In this document: in pieces, positions 28,225-35,266 of the stretch
Position numbering within the stretch: position 1 is the stretch's first letter
Layout of the letters: each line of letters begins with the position of its first letter
NCBI GenBank assembly: GCA_900473045.1
Contig: UCKS01000028.1
Coordinates: forward strand, 62,001 to 126,000
Origin: Hyphomicrobiales bacterium
GTDB taxonomy: Bacteria > Pseudomonadota > Alphaproteobacteria > Rhizobiales > Rhizobiaceae
DNA: 64,000 nt
Reading direction: 5' to 3'
Notes under the pieces: model-generated
The model's input: only the letters and a program-made list of their open reading frames with translations
Databases searched by the model: none
What the model was told of the DNA's origin: nothing
Position numbers and translations under genes: made by a program

Positions 28225-28249
28225 AACGGGCGCTGCCATGAATTGTTCC
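28225..28249 (-). promoter_or_regulatory. EcfG (general stress sigma) type promoter
   Basis: On the minus strand GGAAC (28249-28245) and GTT (28227-28225, preceded by C) are separated by 17 bases, the consensus of alphaproteobacterial EcfG promoters. It lies 26 bp upstream of the first operon gene, which includes a stress-type SDR. Confidence 0.78.
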
Positions 28250-28449
28250 CTTCAATCCGTTTCGGGAGTGGGATGGAGGCCCGATGCCGCGTGGCCGCTT
28301 CCGATTAATCTGGCTTTTGCACTCCGCTATCTGCTATAAGCGACGTTCAAATGTTTCCGACGGTTCCGGGGTTAACGCTCCGGTGACCGTTTTCTTTTGT
28401 GCTGACGCCTGCCTGAGCGGGCGCTGCATGGACTATGAAGGACAGTGAA

Positions 28450-28926
28450 ATGGTCGAAAAAGTACCGATGACTCAAAGCGGATTCGCCAAGTTGCAGGAA
28501 GAGCTGCGTTGGCGTCAGCAGGAAGAGCGCCCGCGGATCATCGAAGCGATTTCCGAAGCGCGCGCCCATGGCGACCTCTCGGAAAACGCCGAATATCATG
28601 CGGCCAAGGAAGCCCAGAGCCACAATGAAGGCCGCATCGGTGAAGTCGAAGATTACGTCGCACGCGCCGAAGTCATCGACCTGTCGAAGATGTCCGGCTC
28701 CAAGATCAAGTTCGGCGCCACCGTCAAGCTGATCGACGAGGACACCGAAGAAAACAAGACCTATCAGATCGTCGGCGACCAGGAAGCCGACGTGAAGCAG
28801 GGCCGCATCTCGATCTCTTCGCCGATCGCCCGCGCGCTGATCGGCAAGGAAGTCGGCGATTCGATCGAGGTCGTTGCACCCGGCGGCTCGAAGGCCTACG
28901 AGATCCTCGCGATCAACTGGGGCTGA
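28450..28926 (+). CDS. greA: Transcription elongation factor GreA
   Basis: This 158-residue factor rescues backtracked RNA polymerase by stimulating transcript cleavage. The N-terminal coiled coil contains [48 protein letters not shown], with the acidic tip DLSENAEY. The C-terminal FKBP-like domain has [14 protein letters not shown] and [18 protein letters not shown]. The ATG at 28450 has AGGA upstream; an ATG at 28435 adds five residues. In rhizobia greA precedes lpsB, as here. Confidence 0.97.
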   Translation: MVEKVPMTQSGFAKLQEELRWRQQEERPRIIEAISEARAHGDLSENAEYHAAKEAQSHNEGRIGEVEDYVARAEVIDLSKMSGSKIKFGATVKLIDEDTEENKTYQIVGDQEADVKQGRISISSPIARALIGKEVGDSIEVVAPGGSKAYEILAINWG

Positions 28927-28943
28927 TCCCCGGCAACCCATTG

Positions 28944-28985
28944 AAAAGCCCGGACGGCGCCCAAAGCTGCCTCCGGGCTTTTTTT
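28944..28985 (+). terminator. Intrinsic terminator after greA
   Basis: AAAAGCCCGGA (28944-28954) and TCCGGGCTTTT (28972-28982) form an 11-bp stem with a 17-nt loop and a T run. It lies between greA and lpsB, whose start is 30 bases further on. Confidence 0.88.
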
Positions 28986-29011
28986 GTTAGATAAGGGACA
29001 AGGGCTGGCAA

Positions 29012-30082
29012 GTGGTAGATATCAGCGACGTCGAGATCATTGCGCCGAACTTCAAACAACGCCTTTCCGGCGTCACCTCGACCATCATTCAGCTGATCCC
29101 GGTGCAGCGGACGCTGGGCCAGAAGGTCGCAGCCCTTGGCCCTGGCCTGCCGGAAAGTCTGCCGCATATCGGTTATCGATCGCTCCCAAGCCTCTGGTGC
29201 CGCCCGAAAAACCGGGCATTGCGCGTCTGGCACGCCCGCCGCAACATCGAGATGCTGCCGGCTATTTTCATGCGCGATATCTTGAGGATGAAGCTGAAGA
29301 TCGTCTTCACCTCCGCCTCGCAGCGCAAGCATTCCGGCTGGACCAAATTCCTCGTCAGCCGGATGGATGCGGTGATCGCCACCAGCAATCGCACCGCCGC
29401 CTATCTCGAGGTTCCGAGCACGACGATCATGCACGGCATCGACACGCAGCGCTTCTTTCCAGCGCCGGACAAGGCTGCAGCAAAGGCAGTGCTCAACCTT
29501 CCTGCAGACAAGAAAATTGCCGGCTGTTTCGGCCGCGTGCGCCATCAAAAGGGCACCGATCTCTTCGTCGACAGCATGATCAGCCTCTTGCCGCAGCGGC
29601 CGGACTGGATTGCCATCATCGCCGGCCGAGCCACGCCGTCGCATCAGCCGTTCGAGACGGAACTGAAGGAAAAGGTCAAAGCCGCAGGTCTCAGCGAGCG
29701 CATCCTGTTCGTCGGCGAACACACCAATATTCCCGACTGGTACCGGGCGCTCGACCTGTTCATCGCGCCGCAGCGCTGGGAAGGGTTCGGCCTGACGCCA
29801 CTGGAGGCGATGGCAACGCAGGTGCCGGTCATAGCGACCGATGTCGGGGCATTTTCCGAACTGCTCGTCACGGGCGAGGATGAAACCGGCATCCTGATCC
29901 CCGCTGGCGACCTGGCCGCAATGGCTGACGCTGCGGCATCGCTGATGGACGATCCGGAACGGACGAAGCACGCCGGCGAGCGCGGCCTCTCCCGCGCCAT
30001 CGCCAGCTTCAGCATCGAGGGCGAAGCGTCGCGTATCGGTGCGATCTATGAAAAACTTCTGTCTGGCGGCGTTTTCGCCTGA
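29012..30082 (+). CDS. lpsB: GT4-family glycosyltransferase, LPS-core mannosyltransferase (LpsB/LpcC-like)
   Basis: This 356-residue GT-B enzyme starts at GTG 29012 after AAGGGC. It shows NFKQRLSGVTSTIIQLIPVQ at the N-terminus and MHGIDTQRFFPAPDK at the hinge. IAGCFGRVRHQKGTDLFVDSM marks the nucleotide-sugar domain, and the retaining GT4 E-x7-E motif lies in WEGFGLTPLEAMATQVPVIATD. The greA-adjacent position matches S. meliloti lpsB and R. leguminosarum lpcC, which transfer a core mannose in lipopolysaccharide synthesis at the inner membrane. The orthology is inferred from context and motifs. Confidence 0.85.
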   Translation: MVDISDVEIIAPNFKQRLSGVTSTIIQLIPVQRTLGQKVAALGPGLPESLPHIGYRSLPSLWCRPKNRALRVWHARRNIEMLPAIFMRDILRMKLKIVFTSASQRKHSGWTKFLVSRMDAVIATSNRTAAYLEVPSTTIMHGIDTQRFFPAPDKAAAKAVLNLPADKKIAGCFGRVRHQKGTDLFVDSMISLLPQRPDWIAIIAGRATPSHQPFETELKEKVKAAGLSERILFVGEHTNIPDWYRALDLFIAPQRWEGFGLTPLEAMATQVPVIATDVGAFSELLVTGEDETGILIPAGDLAAMADAAASLMDDPERTKHAGERGLSRAIASFSIEGEASRIGAIYEKLLSGGVFA

Positions 30083-30181
30083 TCGTCTCAGAAGCGCGGG
30101 CCATCGGCCCCTCATGGCTCGGCTTCATGGGCACATCCTCCCCGTCCACGGAGAAAACGCGCCTTCCGGCCTGGAGAAGAT

Positions 30182-30652
30182 TCAGATCTCGATAAGGCTG
30201 ACATCCTTGACCTGGCGGATGGTCAGCATGGTGCGTACCGTGTCCACATTTTCCGTGGCCGTCAGCTCCTCGATGACGAAATCCTGAAAGCCAGCCAGGT
30301 TTTCGGCAACGCATTGCAACAGAAAATCGGATTCACCCGACACCATCCACGCCTCGCGCACCAGCGGCCACTTGGCCGTTTGCTTGGCGAAGGCTTTCAG
30401 GTTGGCATCGGACTGGTGCTTCAGCCCGACCATGCAAAAAGCGACCAGATCGTAACCGAGCGCCGGGGCATTCAGAAGGGCGCGATAGCCCCGGATGATG
30501 CCGGCTTCTTCCAGCTTGCGCACACGCCGCAGGCACGGTGGCGCCGAGATGCCGACGCGTTCGGCGAGTTCGACATTCGTCATGCGTCCGTCATTCTGGA
30601 GTTCGCGCAGAATTTTCATATCGATAGCATCAAGTTCGACGCGTATCACCAT
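30182..30652 (-). CDS. lrp: Lrp/AsnC-family transcriptional regulator
   Basis: This 156-residue regulator has the AsnC-type helix-turn-helix (ELDAIDMKILRELQNDGRMTNVELAERVGISAPPCLRRVRKLEEAGIIRGY). A RAM ligand domain follows (DFLLQCVAENLAGFQDFVIEELTATENVDTVRTMLTIRQVKDVSLIEI). It is a plausible orthologue of the Lrp gene that borders the lps cluster in Sinorhizobium. The ATG at 30652 has GGAAG upstream. It is convergent with lpsB; the lpsEDC genes found between them in Sinorhizobium are absent. Confidence 0.9.
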   Translation of the reverse strand: MVIRVELDAIDMKILRELQNDGRMTNVELAERVGISAPPCLRRVRKLEEAGIIRGYRALLNAPALGYDLVAFCMVGLKHQSDANLKAFAKQTAKWPLVREAWMVSGESDFLLQCVAENLAGFQDFVIEELTATENVDTVRTMLTIRQVKDVSLIEI

Positions 30653-30874
30653 GGTAGAGCTTCCCGTTGTTCTTTTCGGTCTATTTGATCAGAGCCATTA
30701 TTGCGAATACGCACGATACGCCAAAAACCAGACTGCCGAGCAGGCCGGATGAAAGGCTCGTCGGTAACACGTATTGAGATGGAAAAACGAGAGCGAGTTT
30801 GTGTGTCATGCACAAAAACCTCGCAAAACCGGGGCAATGGAGCAACACATCTGTGTGTATCGGCAGCCTTGCCC

Positions 30875-30903
30875 TTGAAACAGGGCGGTTGGAATCCCTA
30901 GAC
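30875..30903 (+). promoter_or_regulatory. Candidate trxB promoter (RpoH- or RpoD-like)
   Basis: CCCTTGAAA with TTGAAA at 30875-30880 is followed after 17 bases by CTAGAC (30898-30903). The CNCTTGAA form of the -35 resembles rhizobial RpoH promoters. The -10 region lies in a dyad TCCCTA-GAC-TAGGGA. The 324-bp gap 30653-30976 shows no gene otherwise. Confidence 0.45.
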
Positions 30904-30976
30904 TAGGGAGGATTTTCTCAACCTAGGATGAAGCTGAACGGCGTTCTACCGTCGCAGCGATCGAAGGACGCGGACC

Positions 30977-31951
30977 ATGACTGCCCGACACACCAAAGTT
31001 CTGATCATCGGCTCAGGCCCGGCCGGCTATACCGCTGCCATCTATTCGGCGCGTGCGCTGCTTAACCCGGTTTTGATCGCCGGCATGGAACAGGGCGGCC
31101 AGCTGATGATCACCACCGATGTCGAAAACTATCCGGGCTATGCCGATCCGGTCCAGGGACCGTGGATGATGGAGCAGATGCTCAAGCAGGCGAGCCATGT
31201 CGGCGCCGAGATCGTCAACGACCTCGTCACCGATGTCGATATGTCGGTGCGTCCGTTCCGGTTGAAGACAGACAGCGGCACCGACTGGACGGCCGACGTC
31301 TTGATCATCGCCACCGGCGCCAAGGCCAAGTGGCTGGGCATCGAAAGCGAGCCGGCCTTCCAGGGGTTCGGGGTTTCGGCCTGCGCCACCTGCGACGGCT
31401 TCTTCTATCGCAACAAGGACGTGATCGTCGTCGGCGGCGGCAATTCTGCCGTCGAGGAAGCGCTGTACCTGTCCAACCTTGCCAAGACCGTCACGGTCGT
31501 TCACCGCCGCGATCATTTCCGCGCCGAAAAGATCCTGCAGGAGCGTCTGTTTGCCAAGGCGAACGTCAAGATCATCTGGGATCACGAAGTGACCGAGTAT
31601 ACCGGCGCTGCGGCCAAACCGCCGATGCCGGCCTCGGTCAGCGGCGTCAAGCTGCGCAACACCAGGACGGGTGCGCTGAGCGACATGCCGATCGACGGCG
31701 TGTTCGTCGCCATCGGCCATGCGCCGGCGGTCGAACTGTTCAAGGACAAGCTGCGCCTGAAGCCGAACGGCTATCTCTGGACAGCCCCGGATTCGACGGC
31801 CACGGATGTCGCGGGCGTTTATGCCGCAGGCGACGTGACCGACGATATATACCGTCAGGCGATCACCGCTGCCGGAATGGGCTGTATGGCGGCACTCGAA
31901 GCGGAAAAATATCTGGCGGGCCATATGCCTGTCGCAATTGCGGCCGAATAG
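30977..31951 (+). CDS. trxB: Thioredoxin-disulfide reductase
   Basis: This 324-residue flavoprotein passes NADPH electrons to thioredoxin. FAD binding is shown by LIIGSGPAGYTAAIYSARA. The redox disulfide C136-A-T-C139 lies in SACATCDGF. NADPH is bound by VVGGGNSAVEEALYL, and the closing FAD motif is AGVYAAGDVTDDIYRQAITAAG. The start is the ATG at 30977. It is followed by lsrB, the same order as in Sinorhizobium. A GC-rich hairpin ends the gene. Confidence 0.97.
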   Translation: MTARHTKVLIIGSGPAGYTAAIYSARALLNPVLIAGMEQGGQLMITTDVENYPGYADPVQGPWMMEQMLKQASHVGAEIVNDLVTDVDMSVRPFRLKTDSGTDWTADVLIIATGAKAKWLGIESEPAFQGFGVSACATCDGFFYRNKDVIVVGGGNSAVEEALYLSNLAKTVTVVHRRDHFRAEKILQERLFAKANVKIIWDHEVTEYTGAAAKPPMPASVSGVKLRNTRTGALSDMPIDGVFVAIGHAPAVELFKDKLRLKPNGYLWTAPDSTATDVAGVYAAGDVTDDIYRQAITAAGMGCMAALEAEKYLAGHMPVAIAAE

Positions 31952-31965
31952 AAGCCGCGAAGAAT

Positions 31966-31987
31966 GGGAGCGGCCAAAGCCGCTCCC
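31966..31987 (+). terminator. GC-rich hairpin after trxB
   Basis: GGGAGCGGC (31966-31974) and GCCGCTCCC (31979-31987) form a perfect 9-bp stem with a 4-nt loop, but no T run follows. It may stabilise or partly end the trxB message. Confidence 0.5.
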
Positions 31988-32012
31988 GAGTGGGAACAGG
32001 CAATCAGCCTTA

Positions 32013-32042
32013 TGGCGGAAAACATCGGGTCGTTTTCCGCCA
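32013..32042. repeat. Perfect hairpin in lsrB leader
   Basis: TGGCGGAAAAC (32013-32023) and GTTTTCCGCCA (32032-32042) form an 11-bp stem with an 8-nt loop, 22 bases before the lsrB start. It could be an mRNA structure or a protein-binding dyad for LsrB autoregulation. Confidence 0.7.
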
Positions 32043-32064
32043 CGGGCATCTATTGGGGGACATC

Positions 32065-32961
32065 ATGCCGCTAGACTGGGACAAACTGCGTATTTTCCAT
32101 GCGGCGGCGGAAGCGGGATCGTTCACCCATGCAGCCGACAAGCTGCATCTCTCCCAATCGGCCATCAGCCGCCAGGTCTCGTCGCTCGAGCAGGACGTCG
32201 GCATCAAGCTGTTCCATCGCCATGCCCGCGGCCTGATACTCACCGAACAGGGCGAAATCCTCTATCGGACCGCCCATGAAGTGCTGATGAAGCTGGAAAG
32301 CGTCAAGGTCCAGCTGACCGAGAACACCGACAAGCCATCCGGCAAGCTGCGCATCACGACCACTGTTGGCCTCGGCCAGGGCTGGCTGACCGACAAGGTG
32401 CAGGAATTCCTGTCGCTCTATCCCGACATGCAGGTCCAGCTGATCCTCGACAACGAGGAACTGGATGTGAACATGCGCCATGCCGATTGCGCCATCCGTC
32501 TGCGCCAGCCGCAGCAGTCCGACCTTATCCAGCGCAAGCTGTTCACCGTGCACATGCACGTCTATGCCGCCCCCTCCTATATCAACAAGTTTGGCGAGCC
32601 GCAGTCCGTCGAGGATCTCGATAACCACCGCATCATCACCTTTGGCGAGCCGGCACCGAACTATCTGCTCGACGTCAACTGGCTGGAGATCGCCGGCCGG
32701 GATTCCGACAACCCCCGCCCCTCGCATCTGCAGATCAACAGCCAGACCTCGATCAAGCGCGCCTGCCTGCTCGGCATCGGCATCGCCATGATGCCGGACT
32801 ACATTGTCGGCCGCGACCCGGGCTTGATTCAACTTCCGATCGGTGCCGAGATTCCGTCCTTCGATACCTATTTCTGCTATCCGGATGAGATGAAGAACGC
32901 TGCCAAGCTGAAAGTCTTCCGTGATTTCATCGTAGCGAAGGCCCGTAACTGGGCCTTTTGA
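32065..32961 (+). CDS. lsrB: LysR-type regulator LsrB/VtlR
   Basis: This 298-residue regulator begins MPLDWDKLRIFHAAAEAGSFTHAADKLHLSQSAISRQVSSLE, followed by a LysR substrate domain (LRITTTVGLGQGWLTDKVQEF, HADCAIRLRQPQQSDLIQRK). The sequence is that recalled for rhizobial LsrB and Brucella/Agrobacterium VtlR, and the location directly after trxB agrees. These activate AbcR small RNA genes and affect envelope and redox functions. Two AbcR-like RNA genes lie directly downstream. The ATG at 32065 follows TTGGGGGAC. Confidence 0.93.
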   Translation: MPLDWDKLRIFHAAAEAGSFTHAADKLHLSQSAISRQVSSLEQDVGIKLFHRHARGLILTEQGEILYRTAHEVLMKLESVKVQLTENTDKPSGKLRITTTVGLGQGWLTDKVQEFLSLYPDMQVQLILDNEELDVNMRHADCAIRLRQPQQSDLIQRKLFTVHMHVYAAPSYINKFGEPQSVEDLDNHRIITFGEPAPNYLLDVNWLEIAGRDSDNPRPSHLQINSQTSIKRACLLGIGIAMMPDYIVGRDPGLIQLPIGAEIPSFDTYFCYPDEMKNAAKLKVFRDFIVAKARNWAF

Positions 32962-33167
32962 TGCAGCCTTCGCACCTGCACAAAAAACAATCCCCACAGT
33001 CCTGCTAGACAAACTGTTGTTTTAACTTATTTTTCCCCATACCCACGAGATTACAACGGTTGTAAGGAATTGAAATCGCCTGAAAATTACGCAGGGCTGC
33101 GTCCGACACATGGCTGTCATGCGTATTAAATCATTGCGAATAGCCCAAAAAACCATCATACCGACTG

Positions 33168-33290
33168 CAGCTGATGCATTTTGGTGGCTTTTTTCCTCCC
33201 AGTGCCACCGCAGCAGCTGTTCCCCTCTGGAGGTTTAATTACCTTCATAACTATAAAGGGCCCAAGTTTTTCTTGTGGCCCTCTTTTTTT
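33168..33290 (+). ncRNA. abcR1: AbcR-type trans-acting small RNA, copy 1
   Basis: About 122 nt begin at CAGCTGATGCA and end in a Rho-independent terminator (AGGGCC/GGCCCT stem, T run 33284-33290). A 5' hairpin GGTGGC/GCCACC (33183-33188 with 33204-33209) displays TCCTCCCA in its loop, an anti-Shine-Dalgarno motif. A second exposed segment holds GTTCCCCTCTGG. AbcR RNAs of Rhizobiales repress ABC-transporter and other mRNAs through such motifs, usually with Hfq. A -10-like CATACC lies at 33157-33162 and a conserved CATTG at 33132. Position after lsrB matches S. meliloti abcR1/abcR2. The 5' end is estimated. Confidence 0.88.
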
Positions 33291-33376
33291 GCCCAGATTT
33301 CGGAAGCATCCCTCTGGTTGCAATATTTTTTACCTCGCGGCATTGAAATGCGCACAGGGCTTTCCCACATACGATC

Positions 33377-33496
33377 CAGCTGATGCACATTGGTGGTCTT
33401 TTTCCTCCCAGTACCACCGCAGCAGCTGTTCCCCTCTGGAGGTTTTATAACCTTCACATCTAAAAGGGCCCTGTCCTCCAGTGGCCCTCTTTTTTT
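33377..33496 (+). ncRNA. abcR2: AbcR-type trans-acting small RNA, copy 2
   Basis: About 120 nt, a tandem paralogue 209 bp downstream of copy 1. The 5' hairpin is GGTGGT/ACCACC where copy 1 has GGTGGC/GCCACC, a compensatory base-pair change that supports the structure. The loop TCCTCCCA and the segment GTTCCCCTCTGGAGG are unchanged. Its terminator stem AGGGCC/GGCCCT (33465-33470, 33483-33488) precedes a T run ending 33496. A -10-like CATACG lies at 33368-33373 and CATTG at 33341. It is transcribed separately from copy 1, which has its own terminator. Confidence 0.88.
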
Positions 33497-33559
33497 GCCC
33501 GGATTTCCCCCTCCCCATAATGTGCACGGCCCAGCATTTCACGAAAGTGTGATTTGAAT

Positions 33560-33575
33560 ATCGGAGATTTCCGAT
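33560..33575. promoter_or_regulatory. Candidate ArsR operator
   Basis: ATCGGA (33560-33565) and TCCGAT (33570-33575) form an inverted repeat with a four-base centre, 44 bases before the ArsR-type start. It probably autoregulates the ArsR-OYE unit. Confidence 0.45.
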
Positions 33576-33618
33576 CTACCCATCGGCATATCGTAATTTA
33601 GCAATAAAGAATCGACTG

Positions 33619-33912
33619 ATGGACAAAGACGAAATCCTCAAAGCCCTGGCCCATCCCAAGCGCGTCGAGATGCTCGGCTGGATGAAGCAGCCGGACGTGC
33701 ATTTTTCCAGCCAGCATCATCCGCTGGAGATGGGTATCTGCGCCAGCCAGTTCGAGCGCTGCGGCCTGTCGCAATCGACCGTGTCTGGCCATCTGTCGAT
33801 CCTGCAACGCGCCGATCTGGTCACCACCAAGCGCGTCGGACAGTGGATTTTCTACAAGCGGAACGAAGACACGATCGAGGCGTTCCTGAAAGACATCGGC
33901 AACACGCTCTGA
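33619..33912 (+). CDS. ArsR/SmtB-family winged-helix regulator
   Basis: This 97-residue regulator has the pattern EILKALAHPKRVEMLGWM, then LSQSTVSGHLSILQRADLVTTKRVGQWIFYKRNEDTIEAF, a typical ArsR winged helix. A single Cys pair region (GICASQFERCGLSQS) could sense metals or electrophiles, though the classical ELCVCDL metal box is not present. It starts at the ATG 33619 and is followed 70 bp later by an Old Yellow Enzyme gene, which it probably controls. Confidence 0.88.
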   Translation: MDKDEILKALAHPKRVEMLGWMKQPDVHFSSQHHPLEMGICASQFERCGLSQSTVSGHLSILQRADLVTTKRVGQWIFYKRNEDTIEAFLKDIGNTL

Positions 33913-33982
33913 CCGTCAGTCGTGCCGAGCGATTTATCCTCCCAAGATAAACATCCCCCGCAGCAAACGAAAAGGACTTCCC

Positions 33983-35107
33983 ATGACTTCTCTCTTCGAT
34001 CCGATCAAGATCGGCGACATCGAGCTGGCCAACCGCATCGTGATGGCGCCCCTGACCCGCAACCGCTCGCCGGGCGCCGTACCGAACACGCTCAACGTCA
34101 CCTATTACGAACAGCGCGCCTCAGCCGGCCTTTTGATCACAGAGGCAACCGCCATCACCCATCAGGGCCAGGGCTATGCCGACGTTCCCGGCCTCTACAC
34201 CAAGGAAGCGCTGGATGGCTGGAAACAGGTGACCGCAGCCGTGCACAAGGCCGGCGGCAAGATCGTCGTGCAGATGTGGCATGTCGGCCGTATCTCGCAC
34301 ACGACGCTGCAGCCGAACGGCGGCAAGCCGGTGTCAGCCTCCGCCATTCAGGCGAAGTCAAAGACCTACCTGATCAACGAAGACGGCACCGGCACGTTTG
34401 CCGAAACCTCCGAGCCGCGTGCGCTCGAACTCTCCGAAATCCCGGGCATCATCGAAGACTATCGCAAGGCCGCCCGTGCTGCGATCGATGCCGGCTTCGA
34501 CGGTGTCGAGATCCACGCCGCCAACGGTTACCTGATCGACCAGTTTCTGCGCTCGGGCTCGAATGTCCGCACCGACGAATATGGTGGCCCGATCGAAAAT
34601 CGCGCCCGCTTCCTGTTTGAGGTCGTCGATGCCATCACCAAGGAAATCGGCGAAGGCCGCACCGGCATCCGCATTTCCCCTGTGACGCCTGCCAACGACA
34701 GTTCCGATCCGGATGCGCAAACCCTGTTCACCTACGTCGTCAAGGGCCTTGCCAAGTACAAGCTGTCCTATATCCACATCATCGAGGGTGCGACCGGCGG
34801 CCCGCGCGACTTCCAGCAGGGCGACAAGCCGTTCGACTATGCGGCACTGCGCTCCGCCTATGAAAAGGCCGGCGGCAAGGCCGCCTGGATGACCAACAAC
34901 GGCTACGACCGCGATCTCGCCATCCAGGCCGTCAAGGACGGCAAGACCGACCTCGTCGCTTTCGGCAAGCCCTTCATCGCCAACCCGGATCTGGTCGAGC
35001 GCCTGAAGGACAATGCGCCGCTCAATACGCCGGACCAGGCCACCTTCTACGGCGGTGGTGCCAAGGGTTATACGGACTATCCGGTGCTCGAGCAGCAGGT
35101 CGCCTAA
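33983..35107 (+). CDS. Old Yellow Enzyme family alkene/nitroester reductase (NemA-like)
   Basis: This 374-residue FMN barrel begins MTSLFDPIKIGDIELANRIVMAPLTRNRS. It contains QMWHVGRISHTTLQPNG, VEIHAANGYLIDQFLRSGSNVRTDEYGG (the substrate His/Asn pair and phosphate-side Gly) and closes LVAFGKPFIANPDLVERL. Members reduce alpha,beta-unsaturated carbonyls, N-ethylmaleimide and nitrate esters with NAD(P)H. The ATG at 33983 follows AAGGAC. The upstream ArsR regulator suggests electrophile induction. A palindromic repeat begins just after the stop. Confidence 0.94.
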   Translation: MTSLFDPIKIGDIELANRIVMAPLTRNRSPGAVPNTLNVTYYEQRASAGLLITEATAITHQGQGYADVPGLYTKEALDGWKQVTAAVHKAGGKIVVQMWHVGRISHTTLQPNGGKPVSASAIQAKSKTYLINEDGTGTFAETSEPRALELSEIPGIIEDYRKAARAAIDAGFDGVEIHAANGYLIDQFLRSGSNVRTDEYGGPIENRARFLFEVVDAITKEIGEGRTGIRISPVTPANDSSDPDAQTLFTYVVKGLAKYKLSYIHIIEGATGGPRDFQQGDKPFDYAALRSAYEKAGGKAAWMTNNGYDRDLAIQAVKDGKTDLVAFGKPFIANPDLVERLKDNAPLNTPDQATFYGGGAKGYTDYPVLEQQVA

Positions 35108-35109
35108 CA

Positions 35110-35251
35110 TCCACCCTCCCCTTGAGGGGGGAGTCGGCACGAAGTGCCGGGGGTGGGGGTGATTTTCAGCATGCTGCAATCCATTATGGCGCTCGCGGCG
35201 ATAACCCCCACCCGCCGCTCTGCGGCGACCTCCCCCCTCAAGGGGGAGGTA
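35110..35251. repeat. Large palindromic intergenic repeat (rhizobial REP-like)
   Basis: Left half 35111-35161 and right half 35202-35250 are imperfect inverted copies. Each has a CCCTCCCC/GGGGGGAG type stem, a small GC hairpin (TCGGCAC/GTGCCG left, GCCGC/GCGGC right) and a CCCCCACCC tract. The centre is 40 bp. Similar elements are scattered in rhizobial genomes. The right end lies 16 bp before the kinase start and supplies a GGGGGAGGT stretch. Confidence 0.8.
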
Positions 35252-35266
35252 AACGAAAGACGCACG

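Noticed and set aside
30701-30901. 66-codon frame upstream of trxB
   Set aside because: It has no ribosome site, an atypical composition, and overlaps the trxB promoter region.
31162-32064. Apparent 300-codon N-terminal extension of LsrB through trxB
   Set aside because: It is an out-of-frame reading of trxB; the true LsrB start is at 32065 with a ribosome site.
33177-33450. Small open frames across the AbcR repeats (e.g. 33181-33450)
   Set aside because: They run through both sRNA genes and their T-run terminators; the conserved stems and covariation show these are RNA genes.
33168-33496. Tandem repeat as a CRISPR array
   Set aside because: Only two units of 120 nt with terminators; no short identical repeats or spacers and no cas genes.
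35144-35266. N-terminal extension of the APH-like kinase
   Set aside because: It translates the palindromic repeat and has no family similarity; ATG 35267 gives the usual length.
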